A DNA stretch of 64,000 bases from Aquisphaera giovannonii (GCF_008087625.1 NZ_CP042997.1:1426001-1490000), one strand, 5' to 3'. Counted from the stretch's first letter, positions 1 through 9,700 are shown. The notes: generated from the sequence alone by a model not told the origin. Program-made: numbers and translations.

Positions 1-6
1 AGCATC

Positions 7-1302
7 GTGCGGGTGGGGATGAACGGCCAGGGCGTGGTGAGCCGCCGGGGGTTCATCCGGACGATGAGCTGGGGGGCGGCCGGCCTGGGGGCGGCGGCGG
101 GCGCCGGGGTGATCCCGGCGACCTTCACGGACCTGATGGTCCTGAAGGCGGACGAGCTGCGGAAGCGGCAGATGGCCTGCATCCTGCTCTGGATGGCGGG
201 CGGCCCGAGCCAGCTCGAGACGTTCGACCCCAAGCCGGGCACGGAGCACGGCGGGACGACGAAGGCCATCGAGACCTCGGTCCCGGGCATCTCCATCGCC
301 GAGGGCTGGAACCAGACCGCGAAGGTGATGAAGGAGATCGCGCTCGTCCGCTCGATGACCAACAGGGAGGCCAACCATCAGCGGGCGTCGTACCAGCTCC
401 ACACCGGCTATGCCCCGAGCGCGACGATCAAGCACCCGCACCTCGGCTGCTCGGTCGCCGCCCAGCTCGGCGAGAGCAAGTTCGACCTGCCGCACATCGT
501 GAGCATCGGCGGCGCCACGGCCGGCGCCGGGTTCCTGGGCGCGTCGCTGGAGCCGTTCGTGATCCAGAACGCGGAGCGGCCGCCGGACAACACCCAGCCG
601 AGGGTCGCCGTCGACCGCTTCAAGCGGCGGCTCGGGCTGCTCAACAACCTGGAGGTCGCCGGATTCGGCACCAACGGCGGGGCCGACCGGGTGAAGGAGC
701 ACCGGGCCGTGTACACGCAGACGGCCCGGATGGTGCTGTCCCCGGAGATGAAGGCGTTCGACCTCGAGGGCGAGAGCCCCGCCCTGCGGGACGCCTACGG
801 CCGGACGGCGTTCGGCCAGGGGTGCCTGCTGGCCCGCCGGCTCGTCCAGGCCGGGGTGACGTTCGTGGAGGTCCGCTCGAACGGCTGGGACACGCACCAG
901 GAGGTCAACGACAGGGTCGGCAAGCTGGCCGGCCAGGTGGACCCGGCGTTCGCGACGTTGATCCGCGACCTGAAGGAGCACGGCATGCTCGGCCGGACGC
1001 TCGTCGTCTGGATGGGCGAGTTCGGCCGGACGCCGAAGATCAACGCCAACGCCGGCCGCGACCACTTCCCCCGGGTCTTCAACGTGGCCCTCGCCGGCGG
1101 CGGCGTCCGCGGCGGCCAGGTGATCGGGGCCTCCAACGCCGACGGCACCGACGTCAAGGACCGCCCGGTCTCGGTCCCCGACCTGATGGCCTCGCTCTGC
1201 CACGGCCTGGGCGTCAACGCCCAGAAGGAGGTCGACACGCCGATCGGCCGGCCGATCAAGGTCGTCGACGGCGGGAAGGCGGTCGCCGAGCTCTTCGGAT
1301 GA
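7..1302 (+). CDS. DUF1501 family exported protein (5' end uncertain)
   Basis: A 431-residue protein of the DUF1501 family, which is related to alkaline phosphatase/sulfatase-fold enzymes and is strongly expanded in Planctomycetes. An N-terminal twin-arginine motif (SRRGFIR, about residues 12-18) followed by an Ala/Gly-rich hydrophobic stretch predicts Tat export. The family hallmark GGPSQLETFDP lies near residue 65, and WMGEFGRTP followed by GRDHFP lies near residues 336-354. The frame is open to the window edge. GTG at 7 and ATG at 19 are both possible starts and the true start may lie upstream. In planctomycetes such genes usually follow a DUF1549/DUF1553 cytochrome-type partner, which would be outside this window. 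Substrate unknown. Confidence 0.9.
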   Translation: MRVGMNGQGVVSRRGFIRTMSWGAAGLGAAAGAGVIPATFTDLMVLKADELRKRQMACILLWMAGGPSQLETFDPKPGTEHGGTTKAIETSVPGISIAEGWNQTAKVMKEIALVRSMTNREANHQRASYQLHTGYAPSATIKHPHLGCSVAAQLGESKFDLPHIVSIGGATAGAGFLGASLEPFVIQNAERPPDNTQPRVAVDRFKRRLGLLNNLEVAGFGTNGGADRVKEHRAVYTQTARMVLSPEMKAFDLEGESPALRDAYGRTAFGQGCLLARRLVQAGVTFVEVRSNGWDTHQEVNDRVGKLAGQVDPAFATLIRDLKEHGMLGRTLVVWMGEFGRTPKINANAGRDHFPRVFNVALAGGGVRGGQVIGASNADGTDVKDRPVSVPDLMASLCHGLGVNAQKEVDTPIGRPIKVVDGGKAVAELFG

Positions 1303-1382
1303 GGTCGGCGATGGATGTCGCGTCCGGCTCCGGATAGGCTGGGGGTCCGCTCGTGATCCGCCGGGCTCGGGGAGGACCTCGC

Positions 1383-2978
1383 ATGCGACTCCGACACGTC
1401 GCGCGCCGCTGGCTGCCGGGAGTGGTCGCCCTCGCCGCGGTCCTCGGCGTCGCGTCGCGGATCTTCGACGACTGGTCGCGGGGCGGGCCCTGCCGGCCGC
1501 TCGTGGAAGCGCTGAGGGACGGGGATGCCGAGGCCCGGCAGGACGCCGTCGCGGACCTGTTCACGCTGACCCTCAACGGGGTGGACATGTCGCCGGCCAT
1601 CCCGGCGCTGGTCGAATGCCTCGATGACAGGGATGGGACGGTCGGCGAGGTCGCGGCCGATGCGCTGGCCCAGGTCGGGACCAAGGCGGCCCCGGCCGTG
1701 CCCGCGGCGGCTCGCCTCCTGCGCGGCGGCCGGGCCGACTTGCGGCCCCGCCTCCTGCGCATCCTCGCGGCCGTCCATGTCAGGGAGGCGGACGAAATCC
1801 TTGAAGGGGCCCTCGACGACCCCGACGCCCGGCGACGCGTCGAGGCCTTCGAGGCCCTGGACTTCGCGAGGAGGGCGGATCTCGTGCCGGCGGTCATCCG
1901 TCGGCTGGCCGCCGATCCCGCCCCCGCGGCGAGGCTGGCCGCGCTCCGCATGCTCGCTGCCACCGAACCGCATTCCGACCGCGTCGTGGAGGCGGAATGC
2001 CTCGCCCTGAGGGATACCGTTCCGGAGGTCCGGCTGGCGGGCGTGTCCCTGCTCGGAACGCAGGGGCGTGGCTCAACGGCCGCCACCGAGGCCTTGCTCG
2101 CGTCGATCCGCGACGCGGACCCCCGGGTCCGAGCGGCATCGCTCAATGCCCTGGGCCAGATTGGTTTCAACGATGAGCGGATCCTCCCCGAGCTCTTCGA
2201 CGCCATGAGAGATTCGAGAATCCGGGAGGAGGCGAGGGACGCGATCCAGAAGCTGGCCGGTCGTCCGTCGTCGGGCCTTGCCCCGCCGACCGGTTCCCTG
2301 AGGGCCGCCACCGCGACGTTGCGGAACGCCCTGGGGAGCACCGATCCGCGGACGCGCGGCGCCGCGGCGAGCATGATCCTCCTGAGAATGGACGACAGCC
2401 GACGGGTGTATGAGCCGGGCCTCGAGGCCCTCGCGGACATGCTGCCGCTCGTCGGCTCGAAAGTGAAGGCGCAAGACGCGGCGGTCCGCCGCCCCGCGCT
2501 ACTGTTCCTCCTCCGGGCGGTCCCATCGGAAGAGGTCCTCCGCTTCTTCCTGGACGCGATCGTCGACGCGGCCGCGGCCCCGGTGGCCGAACCCCCCTCT
2601 CCGGCCGCTCGCGAGGCCTGGCACTCGGCCCTGACGGCCCTGATCGGCAGGGCGAGGAGCGGGGACGAGCCGCTCCGCGGAGGGCCGCTGACATGGTTCC
2701 TCCCGGACGACCTGCTGCTCTGGTTCCTGCCGGAAATCGTCGCGGCGATGGAGGATGAGGCGGAGGAGGATCTGCGGTTCGAGGCGATCCTCGTGGTCGG
2801 CAGCCTGCTCGAGCCGCGCCGGGCCCTCTTCCCGCCGGGTGGCGACGCCTGGCGCTCGTTGCGAGACGGGCTCACGAAGCAGCTCCGCGAGGACCGGCGC
2901 GAAATCAAGGACATGGTCCTTCAGTGCCTCGAACAGCTCGACGGCAAGGCCGAGCCCCCCTCGCCGCTGCTCCCATGA
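1383..2978 (+). CDS. HEAT-repeat protein with N-terminal membrane anchor
   Basis: A 531-residue protein. I chose ATG 1383 because GGAGG at 1371-1375 sits 7 nt upstream; a GTG at 1353 would add ten Arg-rich residues. After a basic start there is one hydrophobic segment (about residues 9-26, WLPGVVALAAVLGVA). The rest is a long chain of paired amphipathic helices of HEAT/PBS-lyase type (for example LVECLDDRDGTVGEVAADAL and ASIRDADPRVRAASLNALGQIG), covering at least residues 40-300 and probably the C-terminal half too. Such repeats are protein-protein scaffolds. No catalytic motif is visible and the partner is unknown. The gene stands alone, 80 nt after the DUF1501 gene. Confidence 0.8.
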   Translation: MRLRHVARRWLPGVVALAAVLGVASRIFDDWSRGGPCRPLVEALRDGDAEARQDAVADLFTLTLNGVDMSPAIPALVECLDDRDGTVGEVAADALAQVGTKAAPAVPAAARLLRGGRADLRPRLLRILAAVHVREADEILEGALDDPDARRRVEAFEALDFARRADLVPAVIRRLAADPAPAARLAALRMLAATEPHSDRVVEAECLALRDTVPEVRLAGVSLLGTQGRGSTAATEALLASIRDADPRVRAASLNALGQIGFNDERILPELFDAMRDSRIREEARDAIQKLAGRPSSGLAPPTGSLRAATATLRNALGSTDPRTRGAAASMILLRMDDSRRVYEPGLEALADMLPLVGSKVKAQDAAVRRPALLFLLRAVPSEEVLRFFLDAIVDAAAAPVAEPPSPAAREAWHSALTALIGRARSGDEPLRGGPLTWFLPDDLLLWFLPEIVAAMEDEAEEDLRFEAILVVGSLLEPRRALFPPGGDAWRSLRDGLTKQLREDRREIKDMVLQCLEQLDGKAEPPSPLLP

Positions 2979-3305
2979 TGGCGGTGCGGCGAGGGTCCCG
3001 GCGAGCATCCCGCGTCCGGTCGGGGGGATTTTGACGCAAGAGCGCCCCGGGTGGTGCCGATGATACGGGATGTATCGGGTGGTCCGGTCCTCCCTGGCGG
3101 TCGCGTCGCGACGGCCGGACCGGTCTCGCCGGGGCTGTCGCGGAGGTGGCGGTGGGGAAGGATGCCCGGCCGGTTGCCGGCGGCGGCCGAGAGCGGGGCG
3201 AGGTCCCCCGGCCCGATGGATTCCGCATTGTCACTCCGGTTCGATCGCACCGCCCGTGGATGCCGGCGGCGCGCGAGGCGCGAGCCTGGGAAAGGAGTTC
3301 CCCGA
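2979..3305. other. Intergenic region, possible promoter
   Basis: This 327-nt stretch has no convincing gene. TTGACG at 3031-3036 is a possible -35 box, but no well-spaced -10 box follows. AAAGGAG at 3291-3297 is the ribosome binding site of the next gene. Confidence 0.4.
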
Positions 3306-4148
3306 ATGCGTACCCCTGCTCGGTTTGGCCTGGGCCTCTGCGGCCTGGCGTTGGTGGCGGCACCGATGGCGAAGGCGGCCGATGACCGGCTCCCCGCCGG
3401 GGCGACGGTCGTGGCGGCCGACCCGTCGGCCATGGCGCCGGCCCCGAAGCATCAGCACAAGGGCCTGTTCGGCTCCCGGCATTGCGTCGAGTGCCAGCGG
3501 GCCCGGGCGAAGCAGCGCGACGGCGTGGACGTCCCCCCTCCCCCGGCGACCCTGCCGGCCGGCGCGATCCCCGGCCGGGTGGTCCATTCCCACGGCCAGG
3601 CCGCGGCCCCCTGCGCCGCCTGCGAGGCCGCCGCGGCGGGCGGGACGGTCGTCATGGGGCCGACGACGGTCGTCTCCGGGCCGGTGACGGTCGTGGAGGG
3701 CCTCCCGGCCGGCCACGCGACGGTGGGCGGGCCGGCCGTGGCGGACGCCTCGGCGCCCGGCCATGCGGTGGTCGGCCCCGGCATGGACGCCGCCTCGATG
3801 GCGGCCGCCGGCCCCGCGCCGGTGGGCGTCTCCCGGGCCGCGATGGCCGCCGCCCCTCGGACCGCGGCCCTGGGCGGCCGCCCAGGCTCCAGCCCCTATG
3901 ACCCGGCCGTGCGGGCCACGAGCATCCCGCCGGCCCAGACCGGGATCGAGGGCGCCGAGCCCGGCCGCCCCCGCATCCTGGGCCATCTGTTCGGCGTCAG
4001 CGCCATGCGTCGCGACTTCCAGGACATGCGTGCCGCCCGCCAGAACCAGGGCCGAGACGCCCACGCGGCCATCTCCTACGACGACCCGAACAAGGCCGTC
4101 ACCGACCTCCCGGCGAGCATGGTGTACGGCAGGGGCCAGGGGCACTGA
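3306..4148 (+). CDS. Secreted Ala/Pro/Gly-rich protein with CxxC motifs, unknown function
   Basis: A 280-residue protein. ATG 3306 is preceded by AAAGGAG (3291-3297) at good spacing and opens a typical Sec signal peptide (hydrophobic core GLGLCGLALVAAPMAKA, cleavage after AKA). The mature part has two short cysteine pairs, HCVEC and CAAC, a middle section of low-complexity Ala/Gly/Val (many VVxGP and GHA units), and a more ordered C-terminal part (about residues 215-280) containing GHLFGVSAMRRDFQDMRAAR. The CxxC pairs could bind metal or form disulfides, but HCVEC is not a haem motif (which is CxxCH). It is the first of three adjacent genes for secreted proteins. Not recognised as a named family. 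Confidence 0.75.
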   Translation: MRTPARFGLGLCGLALVAAPMAKAADDRLPAGATVVAADPSAMAPAPKHQHKGLFGSRHCVECQRARAKQRDGVDVPPPPATLPAGAIPGRVVHSHGQAAAPCAACEAAAAGGTVVMGPTTVVSGPVTVVEGLPAGHATVGGPAVADASAPGHAVVGPGMDAASMAAAGPAPVGVSRAAMAAAPRTAALGGRPGSSPYDPAVRATSIPPAQTGIEGAEPGRPRILGHLFGVSAMRRDFQDMRAARQNQGRDAHAAISYDDPNKAVTDLPASMVYGRGQGH

Positions 4149-4604
4149 GCCGCTGACGCCCCGGGGACGGGGGCCGACGCCGTCGGCCCCGGCCCGAATC
4201 CGAATCCGCGGGATAGTCCGGTCCTCTCGCCTGGCGCGGGGGATCGGACTATCCGCGCGCGCCGGGGCTTGCTTTCCGTCGAGGGCGGGCCGCCCGCGGG
4301 TCGATGCAGAAGGTCGAGGCCGGATCAGGGACCGGAGGCCGCCCCCGCACCCCGCGTGGGCATCGCCGGAGGGCGCAAGGGACGGGATCCCCCGTGGAGA
4401 AGACGGGGATCGGGACCGTCCCGGGGCGTCGCCGGCGTCGACGGACGGACGCGACGGGCCGGGGCCCCAGGGGGGCCTTCGACCCGGATCCGCCCGCGCC
4501 TCCGGCCCTGGATACGGCCGGGGCAGATGGCGTCGCCCGGGCGCAGGACAGCACGGGCACACCCACCGCTTGCTCGCTCGATTCCGGACACTCCAGGAGG
4601 ATAC
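4149..4604. other. Intergenic region with two hairpins and a leader-ORF ribosome binding site
   Basis: No gene is supported here. Besides the hairpin at 4170-4190 there is a second inverted repeat, GGATAGTCCG (4211-4220) with CGGACTATCC (4245-4254). AGGAGG at 4595-4600 serves the short leader ORF that follows. Confidence 0.5.
4170..4190 (+). terminator. Hairpin downstream of the secreted-protein gene
   Basis: GGGGCCGAC (4170-4178) pairs perfectly with GTCGGCCCC (4182-4190) around a 3-nt loop, 22 nt after the stop codon. There is no T tract, so termination is only inferred; it may instead protect the 3' end of the message. Confidence 0.4.
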
Positions 4605-4628
4605 ATGGAAGCATACGTAAGGGATTGA
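4605..4628 (+). CDS. Seven-residue leader peptide MEAYVRD
   Basis: ATG 4605 follows AGGAGG (4595-4600) by 4 nt, the strongest Shine-Dalgarno in this neighbourhood, and reads seven codons to TGA at 4626-4628. The ATG of the Cys/Gly-rich protein follows only 2 nt later, at 4631. That second ATG has only AAGGGA (4619-4624), which lies inside the short ORF. The layout suggests translational coupling: ribosomes on the leader ORF open or feed the downstream start. It could also be a chance ORF in a strong ribosome-binding context. Confidence 0.5.
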   Translation: MEAYVRD

Positions 4629-4630
4629 CT

Positions 4631-5674
4631 ATGCGTTTCGGAAGATGGCGAGGCGTGGCCCTGGCGTTCTCCCTGGCGGCCCTCACCGGCGCGGCCGCCG
4701 TCCCGGCCCGGGCGGACGGATACCACCTGCACCCCACGCTGCCCCCCGAGGTGCCGGCGTACAACTACGCGACCGGCGGCGAATACTTCGCGCCCCCGGT
4801 CCCCTACGGCCATTACGCCAAGGATCCCCACGGCGAGATCGCCAAGGGCCTGGGCATGGTCCACGGCCTGCTCGGCAAGTTCGGCGGGCTCGGCCACGGC
4901 CAGGGCTGCGGCCTCGGCGGCTGCGGGCATGGCGACGGCTGCGGGCACGGCGGCGGCTGCGGGAACGGGCCGGGTTGCGGCCATGGCGGCGGGGGTGGCG
5001 GCTGCGGGTTCTGCTTCGGCAAGGGCCTTTTCCACCACGGCGACGGCGGCGGCTGCGGCCTGGGCGGCAAGGGCTGCGGGCTCTTCGGCCACGGCTCAGG
5101 CGCGGTGGCCTGCGGCGACCCGGTGGTCGTCTCCGGCACCGGCCACAAGAAGCACTTCGCCCCGTGCCACGCGTCCACGGTCGCGGCGACGAGCCAGGCG
5201 GCCCCCGCCCCGACGTCCCAGGCCCTGGTCGCGGCCACGGGCCAGTCGGCCTGCGGCGACCCCGGCTGCAAGATCGGCGGGATCCACTCGCACCTGGGCA
5301 ACCTGCTGAACAAGCTCCACTGCAAGTTCTGCGGCGGCAAGGGCTGCGGCGGCTGCGGCGGGCTGGGCATGGGCGACCCGTGCGGCTCCTGCCACGGCGG
5401 CGGCTGCAACGCGTGCGGCGGCTGCGGCCTGCTGCGGAAGCTCTGCTCGATGTGCGGCGGCCGCGGCTGCCCGAACTGCCTGAAGGGCCTCGGCTCGAAG
5501 GCCCACGGCCTGCTCGGCTCGGCGCTCGGGCTGCTGCACCACGACAAGTTCGACTACTTCGTCGGCCCCGGCGGCCCGGTGCCGCTCCGGCCCGGATACG
5601 TCCCCTACATCGTCACGACGCGATCCCCCCGCGATTACTTCGCGTTCCCGCCAATGAATCCGGACGTCCCCTGA
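4631..5674 (+). CDS. Secreted Cys/Gly/His-rich protein with DnaJ-like CxxCxGxG clusters
   Basis: A 347-residue protein with a Sec signal peptide (RGVALAFSLAALTGAAAVPARA, about residues 7-28; quoted here only to show the AxA cleavage site). Residues about 75-140 are a Gly-Cys-His array (GCGHGDGCGHGGGCG and similar). A second cysteine-rich block near residues 232-290 has the units CKFCGGKGCGGCGG, CGSCHGGGCNACGGCG and CSMCGGRGCPNC, which resemble the CxxCxGxG zinc-finger repeats of DnaJ. I count about 26 cysteines. The C-terminus (DYFVGPGGPVPLRPGYVPY) is ordered and aromatic. Metal binding or disulfide-cross-linked surface material are both plausible; neither is shown. An alternative reading from far upstream in the same frame has no signal peptide and is rejected. 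Confidence 0.75.
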   Translation: MRFGRWRGVALAFSLAALTGAAAVPARADGYHLHPTLPPEVPAYNYATGGEYFAPPVPYGHYAKDPHGEIAKGLGMVHGLLGKFGGLGHGQGCGLGGCGHGDGCGHGGGCGNGPGCGHGGGGGGCGFCFGKGLFHHGDGGGCGLGGKGCGLFGHGSGAVACGDPVVVSGTGHKKHFAPCHASTVAATSQAAPAPTSQALVAATGQSACGDPGCKIGGIHSHLGNLLNKLHCKFCGGKGCGGCGGLGMGDPCGSCHGGGCNACGGCGLLRKLCSMCGGRGCPNCLKGLGSKAHGLLGSALGLLHHDKFDYFVGPGGPVPLRPGYVPYIVTTRSPRDYFAFPPMNPDVP

Positions 5675-5706
5675 CGATCAATAGGACGGGGACGTTCGTC
5701 GCGCCC

Positions 5707-5746
5707 GAGGAGGCCCGGGATCCCCCGGGCCTCCTCGCGTCGTTTT
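5707..5746 (+). terminator. Rho-independent terminator
   Basis: GAGGAGGCCCGGG (5707-5719) pairs with CCCGGGCCTCCTC (5724-5736), a perfect 13-bp stem with a 4-nt loop, followed by GCGTCGTTTT. It lies 33 nt after the stop of the Cys/Gly-rich gene, so that gene and the next one are probably separate transcripts. Confidence 0.7.
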
Positions 5747-5797
5747 CGCGTCATTCCGGCCAGGACGGCCCGGGCCCAGGAGAGAGGAGCATCATCC

Positions 5798-6373
5798 ATG
5801 CGAAGTGAAGGGGGGCGGCCCGCCGTCGCGGGCCTCCCGGAACGAGTCGCCGGCCGGCCCGCGGGCCGGGCCCCGCGACGCGCGGCGATCCTCGCGGGGC
5901 TGCTGGTCGGGATGCTCCCGGCCGCGGCCCGAGCGCAGTATCCGCCGGCCAACGTCCCAGACCTCCAGGAGCGGAGCGGGCTCCTGATGCGGTTCACCGG
6001 CGTGCGGGGGCAATTGCCGCCCGACCCGCTGCGGGACAATTTCTACAACACCCGCTACGCCGATCGGGGCCTGGTGAAGCACCAGGACGGCATCAAGGAC
6101 CAGGGCCTCTACGGCCTGGGGTGGAAGGCCCGCCACACGGCGAGCGTCTACCCGTACTTCATGGGCAGCTCCGGGACCGGGACGGTGGACGCCTCGAGCC
6201 GCCCCTGGCCGCGGCCGTTCCGGTTCTTCCAGACGGTCGCCAACCCCTACCGGCCCGTGGGGATGTATTACTCGATGGGGTCGTACGTGCCGATCTACGA
6301 CTTCGACGCCATCGCCCCGGGGCCCGGTCCCTACCCCTTCCCGTTCTACTTCAACTGGTTCAAGGGGGGCTGA
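5798..6373 (+). CDS. Secreted protein of unknown function, third of the trio
   Basis: A 191-residue protein. ATG 5798 is preceded by GAGAGGAG (about 5780-5787). The N-terminus is long and Arg-rich (about 28 residues) before the hydrophobic core AAILAGLLVGMLPAAARA, with cleavage predicted after ARA near residue 46. The mature part is rich in Tyr, Phe, Pro and Gly, with FYNTRYADRG, GLYGLGWKARHTASVYPYF and PYPFPFYFNWF. No Cys clusters are present, unlike its two neighbours. The aromatic, evenly spaced mature chain suggests a structural or surface role. No family recognised. Confidence 0.75.
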   Translation: MRSEGGRPAVAGLPERVAGRPAGRAPRRAAILAGLLVGMLPAAARAQYPPANVPDLQERSGLLMRFTGVRGQLPPDPLRDNFYNTRYADRGLVKHQDGIKDQGLYGLGWKARHTASVYPYFMGSSGTGTVDASSRPWPRPFRFFQTVANPYRPVGMYYSMGSYVPIYDFDAIAPGPGPYPFPFYFNWFKGG

Positions 6374-6436
6374 GGCGGCCCGCGCCGCCCGGATCGGGGC
6401 GTGAGGGCCCGGATCGGCGGGCGGCCGCGATCGCGC

Positions 6437-6480
6437 GAAGGGGGCCGGGCGGCATCGTTCCGGACCCCCTTCCTATTTTC
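6437..6480 (+). terminator. Rho-independent terminator
   Basis: GAAGGGGG (6437-6444) pairs with CCCCCTTC (6465-6472), with an inner CCGG/CCGG extension, followed by CTATTTT. It lies 64 nt after the stop of the secreted protein gene and before the promoter of the Tex-like gene. Confidence 0.6.
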
Positions 6481-6556
6481 CCCAGAATCCCGCCCGCTCC
6501 GTCGCAAGCCACGATTTTCCAGGGGGTTGGGAGCATGCCCCGGGCGGGCCGGACGC

Positions 6557-6585
6557 TTGACAGGGGCCACGGGTTCCTTTACATT
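6557..6585 (+). promoter_or_regulatory. Near-consensus housekeeping promoter for the Tex-like gene
   Basis: TTGACA (6557-6562), a 17-nt spacer, and TACATT (6580-6585). This is the best sigma-70-type match in the window and would give a 5' leader of about 130 nt ahead of ATG 6724. Confidence 0.65.
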
Positions 6586-6723
6586 GTCCGGACTTATTCC
6601 AAGACCTAGGCGTCGCCGTGCGCTCTGGCCTTCCCGAGCGAGCCGCCTCCGCGGCGGGGACCAGCCGACCCGACCTGCCTTTGGGCGTCTCCGTCGTCAC
6701 TCCTGGTGCAGAGTTAAGTCTCG

Positions 6724-9700
6724 ATGGACAACCCGATTTCGGTTGACCTTGGCAGAGTCGCGCAGGATCTGCAAATCCGGCGGGTTCAGGTCGAAAGCGT
6801 CGTCCAGTTGCTGGACGAGGGGAACACCGTCCCGTTCATCACCCGCTACCGCAAGGAGCGGACGGGCAACCTGAACGAGGTCGTGATCCACGAGATCCAG
6901 GTCCGCGTCCAGCGCCTGCGGGAGCTGGCGGAGCGGAAGGCGACGATCCTCAAGGCGATCGAGGGCCAGGGCAAGCTCAACGACGAGCTCGCCGCGGCGA
7001 TCCGGGCGGCGGAGAACCCGAAGCGCCTGGAGGACCTGTACCTCCCGTTCAAGCCCAAGAAGCGGACGAAGGCGTCCGACGCCCGGGAGAAGGGCCTGGA
7101 GCCGCTGGCCGCCCGGGTCTGGAACCGCGACGAGACGCTCACCGACCTGCCCGCCGCGGCGGCGGAGTTCGTCAACCCGGAGAAGGGGCTGGAGACGCCG
7201 GAGAAGGTCCTCGAAGGGGTCGGCCACATCCTGGCGGAGGCGATCAGCGAGATGGCCGCCGTCCGCGACGCGGTCCGCAAGGTCGTCTGGAAGACCGGCA
7301 AGGTCGTCACCAGCAAGGGCGAGGTCGCCGAGGGCCAGGGCCTGGAATACCGCGACTACTTCGACTACTCCGAGCCCCTCTCCCAGGTGCCCCCGCACCG
7401 CGTCCTGGCGATCAACCGGGGCGACAAGGAGGGCCCGCTGAAGCTCCGCTTCGAGGTCTCCCGCCCCGACCTGGAGGCCGCCTTCTTCCACCAGCTCCCC
7501 CTGGAGGGCCACCCCCAGGCCGAGCTCTTCCGCGCCTCGGCCATCGACGCGCTCGACCGCCTGATCATGCCCAGCATGGAGCGCGAGGTCCGCCGCGACC
7601 TGACCGAGGCCGCCGAGCGCCACGCCGTGGACGTCTTCGCGCGCAACCTCCGCAGCCTGCTGCTCCAGCCGCCGATCCCCCGCCAGGCCGTGCTGGCGAT
7701 CGACCCCGGCCTCCGGACCGGCTGCAAGGTCGCGGTGCTCGACCCCCAGGGCAACCTGCTGGACCAGACCGTGATCTATCCGCACGCCCCGCAGAACCGC
7801 CGCTCCGAGGCCAAGGTCACGCTCAAGGACCTCGTCGGCAAGCACGGCGTCAGCGTCGTCGCCATCGGCAACGGCACCGCCTGCCGGGAGACCGAGGAGC
7901 TGATCGCCGAGATCATCGCCGAGGGGACCGAGTTCAGCCAGCAGGCCGAAGCCGGCGGGGCCGCCCCCGAGGCCGCCGCCGAGCACTCCCCCGCCCACGA
8001 AGCGGCCGCCGCCGAGCACTCCCCCGCCCACGAAGAGGCCGTCGCGGAGCACTCCCCCGCCACCGCCACTTCCGAGCACGCCGCCCCGGAGCCCGCCGCC
8101 GCCGAAGCCCACGCCGAGGCCCCGGCCGGGACCACCCCGGAGGAGCCGGCCCCGGCCGCCCCGGAGGCCGCCGTCGCCGAGCCGCCGTCCAACGGCGAGG
8201 CCCCGCACCCGGCGGAGCCGGGCGCCGACGGCGACGGCCACGCCCCCGATGCCTCGACCACCCTCGGCGACGAGTCGCTGCCGCCGATCCTCGGCGGTGC
8301 GCCCGACACCGAGCCGGCCGAGCAGGAGGCCACCGCGAAGGCCCACGACGAGCCGCATCACGGCGACCAGCCGCCCCAGCCCGAGCCGGCGGCGGAGGGG
8401 AGCCTGACGCCGCCCCACCTGCCGGAGCCGAACGAGCCCCAGCACGTCGAGGCGGTCTCCGAGATGGTCGCGGAGGGCAGCCCCGTCGCCACGCCGGCCC
8501 CGGTCGAGGCCGGGCCGGAGGCGGCCCGCGAGCCCGAGCCGGCCGCGGCCGAGGGCGGGGCCCACGCCCCGGAGGCCGCCGGCGAGCCGGCCTCCGACCC
8601 GTCCGGCGGCGAGCCGGCGCCCGCACCCGCGGCCGCCGAGGCCGCCGTCGAGTCGCCCGATCATGAGGCCCACTCCGAGCCCGCCGCGGCCGACGCGGGC
8701 ACGCCCGCCGAGGGGGCCGAGGCCCCGGCCGCGCAGCCCGCGTCGGCCGCGACTCGGGGCGAAGGCCGGCGAGGGGGCAAGGACCAGAACCGCTCCCGCG
8801 GCCAGCGCAACCGGGCGTCGTCGCCGCCGCCCCCGCAGACGCCCCCCGCGCCGCACCCGGCCGACAGGCAGCTCGCGCAGCTCGCCTACGTGATCGTCAA
8901 CGAGGCCGGCGCCAGCGTCTACTCCACCAGCCAGGTGGGCCGCGAGGAGCTGCCCGAGTTCGACGCCACCCTCCGCAGCGCCATCTCGATCGGCCGCCGG
9001 CTCCAGGACCCGCTCGCGGAGCTCGTGAAGATCGAGCCCCAGAACATCGGCGTCGGCCTCTACCAGCACGACGTGAACCCGAAGCAGCTCAAGGAGACGC
9101 TGGACTCCGTCATCTCGAGCTGCGTGAACTTCGTCGGCGTGGACCTGAACACCGCGAGCGTCCCGCTGCTCCGCCACGTCTCCGGGCTGAACTCGCTGAC
9201 CGCCCGGCGGATCGTCGATCGCCGCAAGGAGAAGGGCCGCTTCAACGGCCGCGAGGAGCTCCTCGAAGTCGAGGGCGTGGGGCCGGCGAGCTTCACCCAG
9301 GCCGCGGGGTTCCTGAAGGTCGCCGGCGGCACGCACCCGCTGGACCGGACCTGGGTCCACCCGGAGAGCTACGAGGCCGCCGCCAAGCTGCTGGAGAGGT
9401 TCGGATTCACCCCGGACGTCGTCGGCCAGAAGGAGCGCCTGCCGGAGCTGCACGAGAAGCTGGCGGAGGTCAACACCGCCGACCTCTCCCGGGAGCTGGG
9501 CCTGGGCGAGCCGACGCTCAAGGACATCATCGAGGCCCTGGGCCGCCCCGAGCGCGACCCCCGCGACGACCTCCCCAAGCCCATCTTCAAGAAGGGGATC
9601 CTCAAGATCGAGGACCTCACGCCGGGGATGGAGCTGAAGGGCACGGTCCTCAACGTGGTGGACTTCGGCGCGTTCGTGGACGTGGGGCTGAAGGACTCCG

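Noticed and set aside
3476-3510. Haem-binding site in the first secreted protein (HCVEC)
   Set aside because: Covalent haem attachment needs CxxCH; this is HCxxC with no His after the second Cys.
8200-8870. Tex insert as a sign of two separate genes
   Set aside because: The frame is continuous, the domain halves match before and after the insert, and no stop or start with a ribosome binding site is visible inside.
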